The notes: generated by a model from the letters alone, not told the origin. A DNA stretch of 64,000 nt from Prorocentrum cordatum (GCA_963575745.1 CAUYUJ010000370.1:156001-220000); one strand, 5' to 3'; positions 31,082-41,106 are shown, counted from the stretch's first letter. Numbers and translations: made by a program.

Positions 31082-31261
31082 CTTCCGGAACTTCCGCTCG
31101 CTCAGCGACACGTGGCCCCTCGGGGTGGCAAGGAAGACCAGGCGCTGATCCGTGTAGAGGCGGCCCGAGGCTGCGCGGGAGGCCTGCAGGGCAGCCTGGA
31201 GCTCCTCGTCGCCGAGGTCGTCCGACTGGCGGAAGGCGTACACGGCCGACGAGGTCGCCTC
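31082..31261 (-). CDS. Probable 180-nt internal exon, unidentified host gene
   Basis: On the minus strand CCCTCACAG immediately precedes the segment (AG at 31263-31262), and the donor AAG|GTGGTC follows at 31082/31081. The enclosed 180 nt are exactly 60 codons, phase 0 at both ends, with almost all third positions G or C. The peptide begins EATSSAVYAFRQSDDLGDEE and ends HVSLSERKFRK. It is acidic then basic, with a short helix-forming LQAALQASRAASG stretch. Directly upstream in the same sense lies about 480 bp of TCC-rich pyrimidine tract. No family is recognised. Neighbouring exons were not found and are probably outside the window. Confidence 0.5.
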
Positions 31262-31284
31262 CTGTGAGGGGACAGGGGAGAGGG

Positions 31285-31765
31285 AGGGAGGGATGGGGGG
31301 GAGGGAGGAGGGAGGGGAGAGGGAGGAGGAGGAGGAGGAGGAGGAGGAGGAGGAGGGAGGAGGAGGAGGAGGAGGAGAGGAGGAGCAGGAGGAGGAGGAG
31401 GACGAGGAGGAGGATGAGGAGGAGGAGGAGGAGGATGAGGATGAGGAGGAGGAGAGGATGAGGAGGAGGGAGGAGGGAGGAGGGAGGAGGAGGAGGAGGG
31501 AGGAGGGAGGAGGGAGAGGGAGGAGGGAGGAGGGAGGAGGAGGAGGGAGGAGGGAGGAGGGAAGGAGGGAGGAGGGAGGAGGGAGGAGGGAGGAGGGAGG
31601 AGGGAGGAGGAGGAGGGAGAGGAGGAGAGGAGGGGAGGGAGGAGGAGGGGAGGAGGGAGGAGGAGGAGGAGGAGGAGGAGGAGGAGGAGGAGGAGGGAGG
31701 AGGAGGAGGAGGGAGGAGGAGGAGGAGGAGGAGGAGGAGGAAGAGGAGGAGGAGGGAGGGGATGA
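31285..31765. repeat. GGA-rich tract
   Basis: About 480 bp of GGA/GGGA units on plus (TCC on minus), lying between the acceptor of the 31.1-kb exon and non-repetitive sequence. Confidence 0.95.
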
Positions 31766-32540
31766 GGGAGGGGCAGACACGACCCGGGACCCTGCCACAA
31801 GAAATCCAGGGTCACATCCTTCGTCGACCTTGAGCTTCGTAGGGCACGGCATGGGTCCCTTGGCCCGCCGTCGGATGAGACGCTCTCGTGGGTTATTCGA
31901 CGGCAAGCCCCTCTCTTCCTTCGCGCGCCTATGGTGAGGGCGTGGGATGAGGAACTCTTCGATAAGGAACACGGGGTCTGGAAGCTAGGGGATCACGAGT
32001 TGAGGCTTGGCCATCGATACCACCGTACTGTATCTCAGCACTGTCTGGTGACCTGGCTCCCGATCTGAACCTGGCCTGGGCTTGCCTTCACCAAGGGCGG
32101 ATTCACCGAGAGGCCGACAAACCCTGGGGGCCTGAAGAGGGGCACCACGGCCCGACTTGCTCATTGAGCCTCGGACCAGAGGCTTGGCCACTGCGCTGTC
32201 GAATCTGACGAGTCGGGTCTCGACACTGAACATTCCAGACACCAGAGCACAGCACACGACTCTGGCTTATTGCGTTCCGCTGGCATCTACACATCAGATG
32301 TCAGACTCTGGCGCCCTTCATCCAATATTCCGAGAGCTCTTCCTCCCTCACTGGCACCCTTCTCTTCCTGCAGTGCATAATAAGTCTGCTCATCTTGCTC
32401 ATCCTCCTCCATCTTTCCCCCTGCCACCATAATCCCACCAACTTCCACCAGCCCTTTTGACGGAAGTGGTTCATCCAGTGTTTTCTTCCCTCGTCCGACA
32501 CAGCCCCATCTTATTCTTCTTCTATCCGTGGAACGGGTTT
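31766..32540. other. No gene recognised
   Basis: Moderate GC. Open frames on both strands without motifs. Confidence 0.4.
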
Positions 32541-32592
32541 ACCCCTCCTCCTCCTCCGCCTGAAGGATGCCGGGGCCGAGGGGCCGCATCTG

Positions 32593-32799
32593 TCGGCGAC
32601 TCCGAAGGGTATGGTTTGCAAAGGGTGTGGTTTGCAACTGGCACCCTGGGGGGCACCCAGGGGGGCGGGCGGGGACCCCAACAGAGCTCTCCGCCGCGCC
32701 CCGAGGAGGCCCGACGAGGGCAGTGTCGTGCCCCCCAGGCCCCAACGGCGCCGATCGCAAACCATACCCCAGCGTAACCTCACCCCTTGTAGTCGCCGA
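32593..32799. mobile_element. 207-bp TIR element with 5-bp target duplication
   Basis: Perfect 9-nt terminal inverted repeats (TCGGCGACT and AGTCGCCGA) flanked by direct ATCTG copies at 32588-32592 and 32800-32804. Inside lie further inverted blocks, GGGTATGGTTTGC and GCAAACCATACCC. It is inserted in the RT fragment. Non-coding, so MITE-like. Confidence 0.8.
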
Positions 32800-32964
32800 A
32801 TCTGGGGCACCCAGTTTGGCTTCAAGTCGCGCCGCGGAACCACAGACGCAATCTTCCTTGCTGGGCGGAGGCTGGAGGAAGCGTGTGGGCGGGCGCAGCA
32901 GGCCAGCTCGTGCTTCTCGCCCTGGACTGGGCCAAGGCGTTCGATAGAGTCGGGGCGTTGACCT

Positions 32965-33105
32965 AAGGAACCCTAAATAAGGAACGAGGCCTCTTTTTTC
33001 CATAAGTTGAACTTCGACTTCCCATCGAAAACAAAAGGAAAACCTGAGGCAAGCGGTGAAACACTTAAAGAACACCGAGCCCCTCCCCAACGAAAAGGGT
33101 TCCTT
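32965..33105. mobile_element. 141-bp TIR element, possible 3-bp target duplication
   Basis: Ends AAGGAACCCT and AGGGTTCCTT are perfect 10-nt inverted repeats, flanked by CCT on both sides (32962-32964, 33106-33108). It lies inside the RT fragment just after DWAKAFDRV and differs from the 32593 element in ends and interior. Confidence 0.65.
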
Positions 33106-33280
33106 CCTCAGCGCCCCGACTGTAGCGTCATGCCGGGGCATCTGCTGAGAGCATTGCAGCGTTCCGGGGTCCCAGAGAAAATGTCGGCAACTCTTCAAGC
33201 CCTCTACACGGGCAGGAACTTCGCGGTTCGCGAAGCGGGCGTGACGTCTGGGACCCGCGAGCAGCACGCGGGAATCCGCC

Positions 33281-33569
33281 GACCCCTGTCGGCGTGTGGA
33301 AGAGGCCGTCGAATCTCAGCAAAGTTGTAGTTGAATCGAAGGGACGCCCCTTCCCTTTGATCCCTTCCCCGCTGGGGTGGGGGGGGTCCCGGCGGCGGCC
33401 TCCCGGGGGGGGTCCCACAGGCTGGGCCCAGCGCTGCTCGCGCCGTTCCGGCCCGAACAGTCGCACCGCACCTCGGGGCAATGCAACATTGGCGCGCAGC
33501 TGCGCGCGAGGCGCCACGCCAAGCCCTGGTTTGCCGCGCACAGCGCAACACCCGTGCTGAAGCCGCGTA
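33281..33569. other. No gene recognised
   Basis: GC-rich, G-run at 33380-33420. Overlapping frames on both strands without motifs. Confidence 0.4.
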
Positions 33570-34740
33570 GAATGTAGAATGTGCACATGTACGTACATGA
33601 TGTATGTAGTCTGGTAGGTGTGTGTGTATGCATGCACGAATGTACGGACTTGATCTATGTAGCTACGTATACGGACATGTATTCTTTGCACGTATATGTG
33701 TATATTAATTTTCCGAATCATATTTTTTAATAAGACCGGGGGATCCCAGAACCCCACCCCCCTCGAACGAATTCGGCCCACCCCGGGCCTCTCGGGCAAC
33801 CCGCCGGACGACTCGGGAGAAACCCACGAGAACCCGAAGACGGCCCCAGAGGGCTCCAGGCGTTCCTGCGCGCTCCCGAAACGACCCCCCCCAAAGATCG
33901 CTCCAAAACGCCCCAAGAGGCCTCCAAGAGCACTTCCAATAGACCCCAAGAGGCAAAAATCATTGATTTGCAATTGGTCGTTGGTGAATTTTTGGGTTAT
34001 CCTCTTTTCGGCTCCCCGACGCTCCAAGACGGCGGTCTTCTGGGCGTCCGAAGCCGCCTGGGAGGCTCGAACATCGCCCCCCACAACCATCTGAAAGGGC
34101 TTCCAGGCAATCCAAGGGAGCCCCAAGACGGCACAACAGGGTTCCAAGATGGCCTAAGAGAGCCCCATGACGGCCCAAAATGGCCCCAAGACGCCCTCCG
34201 AAACATTCCAAATCGTGAGCCGGTCGTTCAGATAGACCGTGGTTGGAGGCAGGGTGGTCCGAGGAGGCCCCTATAGGCTCCCAAAAGACGCCAAGGAGGC
34301 CTCCAGAAAGCCTTAAGAAAACCGGACGGCTCTCCCAGGAGGAGCCTCTGCAAAGAGAGCTGAGGAGGATGGGGAGAATACGCAGGGTATGGCGAGAATG
34401 AAGAAAAACAACATGTAGAGGAGGGATAACGAATAACATTATTGTAACGGCGAGGCCGGAAACAAATCAGCAAGAACTTATCGCTAAATGGTTGGCTTGA
34501 CCTTCCTGCCGTTCCGCCTGCATGGCAAACTTCAAGGACCAAGGTGCTGGCGCGAAGCGCCACTGCAGCCTTGTACATCAATCTATATAATCATATATCA
34601 TTACACATACATACATGCGTGCGTGTCTATGCACATGTGCACATGTATGATCATGTACGTGTATGTAGGCATGCTTTCGCATATCTCCATACAGGCGAAC
34701 ATGCATGCATATGTTTACATGCTCTACATTGATGTCTCCA
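33570..34740. repeat. Composite repeat (family E): CCCAAGACGGCC block between ATGTGCACATGT-type tracts
   Basis: About 33570-33700 and 34570-34735 are alternating purine-pyrimidine, CATGTA/TGTG-rich and AT-leaning. Between them, 33900-34330 is built of degenerate 10-12 bp CCCCAAGACGGC / CCCAAGAGGCC units. The same arrangement, inverted or partial, recurs at 56325-57680 and 61965-62440. Confidence 0.55.
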
Positions 34741-34777
34741 TATGCGCCGCCTGCCGAGGTCCCTACGGTGCGTCAAT

Positions 34778-37359
34778 TTAAGTCGGGCGTGTCCCCATAC
34801 AAAGGGATTTTCGATGAAAAATAAAAGATACGGACAAATACGCCAAACTTGTCAAACAATACTAAACAAATACCCTGTGACGTACCCAACCCAATTGTAT
34901 CATGGGAAACGATGAGTTGGCCGAAACTTGCATGGACAATCAAATTGCAGGATCCATTGTTTGATATGTAAGCTACTTGGGACACGCGCCTATGGAATGA
35001 TGTGCAGGAGAACCGTACAAGAACGAGGGGCGACACCTACAGGCTCGAAGAGGACATGGGGAGTCGGGAACGAAGAGCAGGAGAACGAGGTGCGGGAAGC
35101 CCACTGTGCTGGGCCCCTCAGCAGCCCTCGAAAGTGGCGACAGTTTCACAGATCGCAGCCCCCCAGGGATTGCGGGGTCTAATCTGAGTCTGCGGTAAGT
35201 ACCCACTGTGCTGGGCCCCTGAGCAGCCCTCGAAAGTAACGACAGTTTCACAGATCGCAGCCCCCCAGGGATGGCGAGGTCTAATCTGAGTCTGCGGTGA
35301 ATACCTTCTGTGCTGTGCCCCTCAGCAGCCCTCGAAAGTGACGACAGTTTCACGGATCACAGCCCCTCCAGGGATGGCGAGGTCTAATCTGAGTCTGCGG
35401 TGAGTACCCAGTGTGCCAGGCCCCTCAGCAGCCCTCGAAAGTGGCGACAGTTTCACAGATCGCAGCCCCCCAGGGATTGCGAGGTCTAATTTGAGTTTGC
35501 GGTAAGTACCCACTGTGCTGGGCCCCCCAGCAGGCCTCGAAAGTGGCGACAATTTCGCAGATCGCAGCCCCCCAGGGATGGCGAGGTCTAATTTGAATCT
35601 GCGGTGAGTACCCACTGTGCTGGGCCCCCCAGCAGGCCTCGAACGTGGCGACAGTTTCACAGATCACAGCCCCCCAGGGATGGCGAGGTCTAATTTGAGT
35701 CCGCGGTGAGTACCCACTGTGCTGGGCCCCCCAGCAGGCCTCGAAAGTGGCGACAGTTTCACAGATCGCAGCCCCCCAGGGATGGCGAGGTCTAATTTGA
35801 ATCAGCGGTGGTACCCACTGTGCTGGGCCCCCCAGCAGGCCTCGAAAGTGGCGACAGTTTCACAGATCGCAGCCCCCCAGGGATGGCGAGGTCTAATTTG
35901 AATCTGCGGTGGCCCCACTGTGCTGGGCCCCCCAGCAGGCCTCGAAAGTGGCGACAGTTTCACAGATCGCAGCCCCCCAGGGATGGCGAGGTCCCATTTG
36001 AATCTGCGTGGGTACCCACTGTGCTGGGCCCCCCAGCAGGCCTCGAAAGTGGCGACAGTTTCACAGATCGCAGCCCCCCAGGATGGCGAGGTCTAATTTG
36101 AATCTGCGGTGAGTACCCACTGTGCTGGGCCCCCCAGCAGGCCTCGAAAGTGGCGACAGTTTCACAGATCGCAGCCCCCCAGGGATTGCGAGGTCGAATC
36201 TGAGTTTGCGGTAGTACCCACTGTGCTGGGCCCTTCAGCAGCCCTCGAAAGTACGACAGTTTCACAGATCGCAGCCCCCCAGGGATGGCGAGGTCTAATT
36301 TGAGGTGCGGCCCCCCGGTGCTGGGCCCCCCAGCAGGCTCGAAAGTGGCGACAGTTTCACAGATCGCAAGCCCCCGGGTGATGGCGAGGTCGAATCTGAA
36401 TCTGCGGTGTGTACTCCCGGTGGCTGGGCCCCCCAGCAGGCCTCGAAAGTGGCGAAGTTTCACAGATCGCAGCCCCCCAGGGATGGCGAGGTCTATTTGA
36501 ATCCGCCGTGGGTGCCCACTGTGCTGGGCCCCCCAGCAGGCCTCGAAAGTGGCGACAGTTTCACATATCGCAGCCCCCCAGGGATGCGAGGACTAACTTG
36601 CCCCCCCCCAAGGATGGCGACGGTGCAATTTCAATCCGCCGTAAAGTGTAATCCAGCCCCCAAGGATGGCGAGGTGCAATTTCAATCCGCCGTGTGTACC
36701 TACTGTGCTGGGCCCCCCAGCAGGCCTCGAAAGTGGCGACAGCTTCACAGATCGCAGCTCCCCAGGGATGGCGAGGTCTAATTTGAATCTGCGGTGAGTA
36801 CCCACTGCGCTGGGCCCCCCAGCGGGCCTCGAAAGTGGCGACAGTTTCACAGATCGCAGCCCCCCAGGGATGGCGAGGTGCAATTTCAATCCGCCGTGTG
36901 TACCCACTGTGCTGGCCCCCCCAGCAGGCCTCGAAAATGGCGACAGTTTCACAGATCGCAGCCCCCCAGGGATGGCGAGGTGCAACTTCAATCCGCCGTG
37001 TGTACCCACTGTGCTGGGCCCCCCAGCAGGCCTCGAAAGCGGCGACAGTTTCACAGATCGCAGCCCCCCAAGGATGGCGAGGTGCAATTTCAATCCGCCG
37101 TGTGTACCCACTGTGCTGGGCCCCCCAGCAGGCCTCGAAAGTGGCGACAGTTTCACAGATCGCAGCCCCCCAGCTGGCACGCAGCGACGAGCGAGGCAAA
37201 AGGCAAGGGGTAAGAGAGGGGCGGGAAGGAAGAAAGGAGACGCGCGAGCAGTGCTCTATTCAAAACGAGAACCCAACGCAGGAGGGTTGGGAATAATACA
37301 CTGACTATTTTTCTACTATTTTTGAATATTCCCCCTGTAGAGGGACAGGCCCGACTTAA
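34778..37359. mobile_element. 2.6-kb TIR element carrying a satellite array
   Basis: Left end TTAAGTCGGGCGTGTCCCC and right end, complemented, TTAAGTCGGGCCTGTCCCTC are inverted repeats of about 28 nt. Flanking octamers are GCGTCAAT and GCGTAGAT, a degenerate 8-bp duplication. Subterminal sequences match the 162-bp element at 1849-2010 on both sides. Relative to that element, about 2.4 kb has been gained internally, chiefly the 102-bp satellite array. No transposase is encoded. Confidence 0.65.
35099..37178. repeat. 102-bp tandem satellite, about 20 copies
   Basis: Units of 101-103 bp begin near CCCACTGTGCTGGGCCCC and contain CCTCGAAAGTGGCGACAG, then CAGATCGCAGCCCCCCAGGG, then GGCGAGGTCTAATTTG. 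The motif GATCGCAG recurs at 35151, 35253, 35458, 35560 and so on. At least two shortened units occur around 36590-36690. The period is a multiple of three, so long open frames run through it; they have no coding support. Confidence 0.92.
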
Positions 37360-37547
37360 GCGTAGATCCACGCCGCGGACTCCACTCGGGCGCCTTGGGC
37401 GGCCTGGCACCCTGCAGGGCCCGCACGCCCCCCGGGGGTCCTGCGCGTCCAGCGCGGCGTCGTCCGGGCTCCACGCGTGCCTGCCGAGCGACCCCCTGAG
37501 GCCCAGACCCCTTCTGGAGGACCGCTTTCTCGTCCTGAGCCCCTTCT

Positions 37548-37718
37548 GTTTCGGGGGTTGCTAGAAGTGCCCCTGGCCCAAGGTGCCCCCATAGTTTCGC
37601 TCCATTTTGGAGCCCCCGGGGCCCCCTTGGCCTCGTGAGGGGTGCTCTGGAGACCGTGGGGGCCTCCTTGAAAATCCTGGGGGCACCTCGGGCCAGGGGC
37701 ACTTCTAGCAACACCCGA
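37548..37718. mobile_element. 171-bp fold-back element with 12-bp direct flanks
   Basis: Arms GTTGCTAGAAGTGCCCCTGG and its complement pair over about 34 nt with one mismatch and extend outward with small differences. The identical 12-mer TGAGCCCCTTCT occurs at 37536-37547 and 37720-37731, consistent with a target duplication. A further copy of the 12-mer just downstream makes local duplication an alternative. Confidence 0.55.
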
Positions 37719-37731
37719 CTGAGCCCCTTCT

Positions 37732-38544
37732 CGTCCTGAGCCCCTTCTCAGGGGCTCCCAGCTTCGCGCTTCGCGCTCCGCGAAGCGCGAATAACTTCGC
37801 GCTCTCGTGCCGCCCCCCCGCACGGGAGGAAAGGAGGACGTGGAGGAGGGGGAGGGGGAACGAGGACCGCGAAGCGCGAATAACTTCGCGCCCTCGTGGG
37901 AGCCCTTGCCTTCTGTTGACGGCCGTCAATGCCATTTGTGAGGCACCCCAAACTGGCCGGACAGCCCGTGATTCCCGGGCCACAGCGCGGGAACGCCCTC
38001 GGCGCGGCGCAGCGGCCGATACCGTCTGGGCACTCACGAGAACGCCCAAAACCTCGAACTCCGCATTCCCCTCCCCTGCCTCCTCCTCCTCCTCCTCCTC
38101 CTCATCTTTCTCTCCTCCTCCTCCTCCTCCTCCTCTTCCTCTTCCTCTTCCTCTTCCTGCGTCTCTGGGGGGGAGAGGCGGAAAGAGGAGAGAGGATCGG
38201 GAGGAGGATGAGAGAGGAGGAGGAGGGGGGGAGGAGAAGGTGAAGGAGCAGGGAGAGAGATGGAAATGGAAATAGCAATGGTGAGTTCGCGAAGCGATGC
38301 ACATTGAACCGCCATACTAAGCCTCTGGTTCGTCGTTACGGCAACGGTCGAACTGTTGGCAAGAGTCCAGCATCTACTCTGTGCACGTATTCCCCCGCGC
38401 CTTATTACGACTGCGGCTCCCTCCACATTCCTTTTCAAAATTTCGGACCTGCTGGGAGGAGAACATTCCGAATGCTCCACGGAACCAAAGCTCGAGGCTA
38501 CCTTGGTAAGTAAAAACGTGTCAGGAGTGCCCCCCCCCGCCTCA
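37732..38544. other. No gene; GCGAATAACTTCGCG palindromes and a TCC run
   Basis: CGAAGCGCGAATAACTTCGCG occurs at about 37782-37802 and 37869-37889 in the same orientation. A polypyrimidine tract lies at 38083-38156. No coding sequence recognised. Confidence 0.45.
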
Positions 38545-39645
38545 CACTGGACCTTGGAACCCGAATGAGGGTCTACTCAAAGTGCCGTTGACGCACTCGA
38601 GCTTCACGTCGACTATGCGGAGACCATATCCTCGCACGCCTATCGGGAGACCTCGCAAGACAACGAAGTTGGTGAATCTCCCCTCCCACTCCCTCCTTTT
38701 CTTGACCTCCTCCCGAGACAGCTCCGCAGCCTCCAACTGGCCCCGAACCGACTGTTTCTGGAACGACTCAGGATGTCTTAAGGCAGCGCGACCACCAGAG
38801 CACTCGACAAAGTCCCGAGCCAGGGAGCGGGAATCGATAGGCTTATGAGCCAGGCCGTGTCCTGACGCCAGACAGCACGAGCAATGGCAGGAGCGAGCTG
38901 CAGCTGAAGGCGAGGGTGGTGAGGATGAGAGCGAAACAGGGGGTTCCTGGTCTGCATGGCGGCTTCCTTAACTAACCCTGTGAAGCGCTCCAGACGACAC
39001 GGTGGCGAGAGTTCATCAAGTCCAGCATCGTCCACCATAGCTTGCAAACGCCGCCTGGGGCGCTGTCAAGGTGAGCGGGGATGCCGATGGGGTGAACGAG
39101 AAGGCGATTGCTGCATAGTCAGAGATCTACTTGTCCGAAATCGACGCAGGGGAGTCGACGGTGGTGGCCTGGATGAAGAGCTGACACAGCTGCCACGCTG
39201 CGACGTTGACGAACAGACTATCGATGTAAGCTTCAACGTTTGTGCTTTTCTCAATGTGCGTCGGGGAGTCACACTCAACCTCCGCGAGCGTGGCGAGCAC
39301 ACGGCGCCACTGTTCAGCACGGGCGTGGTGCTGGCGAACGGCACAGCGCACAGCAGCCCGCGGCATGCTGAGGACCACAGACTCCTCGGACGAGAAATTG
39401 AAGTCACCGTAGACCACCACCTTACGCCTCGTTGGGTCGGCGTCCGCGACATCCTTCACAATCTGGATGACACGAGCGACAGAAGCAACCTGGCCCCTCG
39501 AAAGGTCGTGGAACGTGAATGTTGGAGATGTCGAGCCTCGCTGTAACATTTTCGACCATCACATGCAAGATGCGGCCGGGTATCGTAGGGACAACACGGC
39601 TAGAAACAGGGACGCCATTCACGCAGCCGAGCGTCAGAAGTAGAC
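38545..39645 (-). pseudogene. LINE endonuclease and linker remnant (LINE 3)
   Basis: Minus-strand pieces read VPTIPGRILHVMVENVTARL and LDISNIHVP (endonuclease N-terminal part, 39640-39490). After a frame change comes RKVVVYGDFNF (catalytic GDFN motif) with a downstream IDSLFV. Further on come AIARAVWRQDTAWL and LEAAELSREEVKKRREWEGR, which fit the endonuclease-RT linker of dinoflagellate LINEs. RT itself is absent, so the copy is 3'-truncated and frameshifted. A (TCC)n tract lies immediately upstream in the sense direction. Confidence 0.6.
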
Positions 39646-39648
39646 GGG

Positions 39649-39735
39649 GAGGAGGAGGAGGAGGAGGAGGAAAGAGAGCAGGGGGAGGAGGAGGAGGAGG
39701 CGGAGGAGGAGGAGGAGGAGGAGGAGGAAGAGGAC
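39649..39735. repeat. (GGA)n tract
   Basis: GGA units with GGC/AGA interruptions, abutting the 5' side of the LINE 3 remnant. Confidence 0.9.
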
Positions 39736-39961
39736 GAGAGAAAAAGAGGAAGGATGGAGCAGAGGGAGGGAGAGGGAGGAAAAAAGGGAAGGTGGGAGAG
39801 GGAGGAGACGAGGGAACAGAACGATTCGTCCGACCCGAGCCTGCTGAGCGACCCGGCACCCCGGGCGCGCGTCAGGACTGTGTCGAAGCCGTCGGGCGCC
39901 CCGGAGCCCTCGCTCAACTCCACCTCGCCGACGGGGGGCGGACCATGTTCAAGCCCCAAAC

Positions 39962-40225
39962 TGGGTAGTCGAAGCCGATCTGGCGCCAATCTGGCGGGTT
40001 CAATCTGGCAATCTGGCGAGAGAGTCGGTCTGATCTAATCTGGCGAGAGCCAATCTGGCAATCTGGTAAACGGCCCCAACATAATACATATCATTTGAAG
40101 AGGCAATCTGGCATGCGGCCCAACCTGGCAGATGCTGAAACAAGATTCTGGCGCATCCCTTTGGGGGGGAAGCTCCCAATCTGGCGAGCATTCCAATCTG
40201 GCATTCTGGCCCTAAAGCCAACCTG
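39962..40225 (+). repeat. AATCTGGC tandem repeat
   Basis: More than fifteen occurrences of (C)AATCTGGC(GA) with spacers of varying length, e.g. 39990-40070 and 40180-40205. Non-coding. Confidence 0.85.
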
Positions 40226-40245
40226 GCAAAGGTGTTTTTTGTTTT

Positions 40246-40885
40246 TACTTCAATTCCCTCCGTAACATCCGTTACGGGGGGAGTTTTAGTTTTTTTGTGT
40301 GTGTGCTGTCTTTTTGTTCCCTACCCAGGCTCTGCCTAGAAGGGTTCTTACTCTGTGTGCTTAAAGGGCCGGGCAGTGGGGCACGCCCCGGGCGGTTCCC
40401 CCGGCATCCGCCCCGCGGTTCCCCCAGTGACGTTCCCTTAGCTTAGCGTTGCGTATCTCATCTTAGCTTAGCTGATTTCATCTTAGCTTAACTTAGCTTC
40501 ATCTTAGCTCAGGTTGATTCCCTACCTAGCCTCTGCCTAGAGGGTTCTTACTCTCTTTCTTAAAGGGGCTGGGCAGTGCAACTCGCCCTGGGCGGTTCCC
40601 CCAGTTCCCGCCCCGCGGTTCCCCCAGTCCCCTGGGAGCTTTAGCTTTAGCTTTAGCTTAGCTTTAGCTTTAGCTTTAGCTTTAGCTTAGCGTTAGCTTA
40701 GCTTTAGCTTGGCTTTAGCTTAACTTTAGCTAACTTTAGCTCAGCTTTAGCTCAGCTTTACTGTTACTACTAATGCTGCTTTCCTAGGGGCTCCAACTCC
40801 CAGGTAGGGTCGCACTGGGATATTTTTTTTGTGTCGCCCCCCCTTTTTCCTTAGATCCCCCCGTGACGTCCGTTACCGGGGGGAG
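40246..40885 (+). repeat. Duplicated ~120-bp block and TTTAGC hexamer arrays
   Basis: CCCTACC(C/T)AG(G/C)CTCTGCCTAG begins two diverged blocks at about 40319 and 40520, each ending in CCCCGCGGTTCCCCCAGT. (TTAGCT)/(TTTAGC) hexamers follow at 40437-40510 and 40630-40760. The palindrome CCGT(A/G)AC-(A/G)TC-CGTTAC(C)GG occurs near both ends, at about 40254 and 40861. Confidence 0.8.
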
Positions 40886-40945
40886 CGGGGGGGGTCGGGC
40901 CTGCGAGCGCCACAGCATGCCTGTGCGCACCAAGGCATGCCTGTT

Positions 40946-41106
40946 ATTACCAGCCTCGAACGTATCCCTGTCCCTAAGATCGACACGCCAAACGGCGATG
41001 ACAATCTTAGGGATTCGCCCCCCCCAAAATAAGGGAATCCCTAAGATTGGCATCGTGATGAGGAGGTTCCCAGCATAGGGATAGGGATATGTTCCAGGCT
41101 GGTAAT
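40946..41106. mobile_element. 161-bp hairpin element
   Basis: Ends ATTACCAGCCTCGAACGTAT and, complemented, ATTACCAGCCTGGAACATAT pair over 24 nt with two mismatches. Inner blocks (TCCCTAAGAT / ATCTTAGGGA) are also inverted, so the whole unit folds on itself. MITE-like; no target duplication resolved. Confidence 0.55.

Larger units (their letters stand above)
32546..33280 (+). pseudogene. LINE reverse transcriptase fragment interrupted by two TIR elements
   Basis: Plus-strand pieces read RT motifs: RIWGTQFGFKSRRGTTDAIF with LEEACGR, then DWAKAFDRV (motif A), then LLRALQRSGVPEKM, QALYTGRNFAVREAGVTSGT and EQHAGI, where motif B (SQGCPLSP) should follow but is missing. The fragment is truncated at both ends, starting beside a short TCC run and ending near 33280. 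Insertions at 32593-32799 and 32965-33105 split it. At the first site the RT frame is continuous across the insertion point once the element and one ATCTG copy are ignored. Confidence 0.75.

Noticed and set aside
35099-37178. Repeat proteins across the 102-bp satellite
   Set aside because: The period is divisible by three, so any frame without a stop stays open; several frames on both strands do so equally.
39754-40038. Plus-strand exon NDSSDPSLLSDPAPRARV
   Set aside because: GC3 is high, but both strands are equally open, upstream sequence is purine-rich, and no convincing acceptor/donor pair exists.
40430-40765. Telomeric repeat
   Set aside because: Units are TTTAGC/TTAGCT, not the TTTAGGG type, and arrays are short, interrupted and internal.
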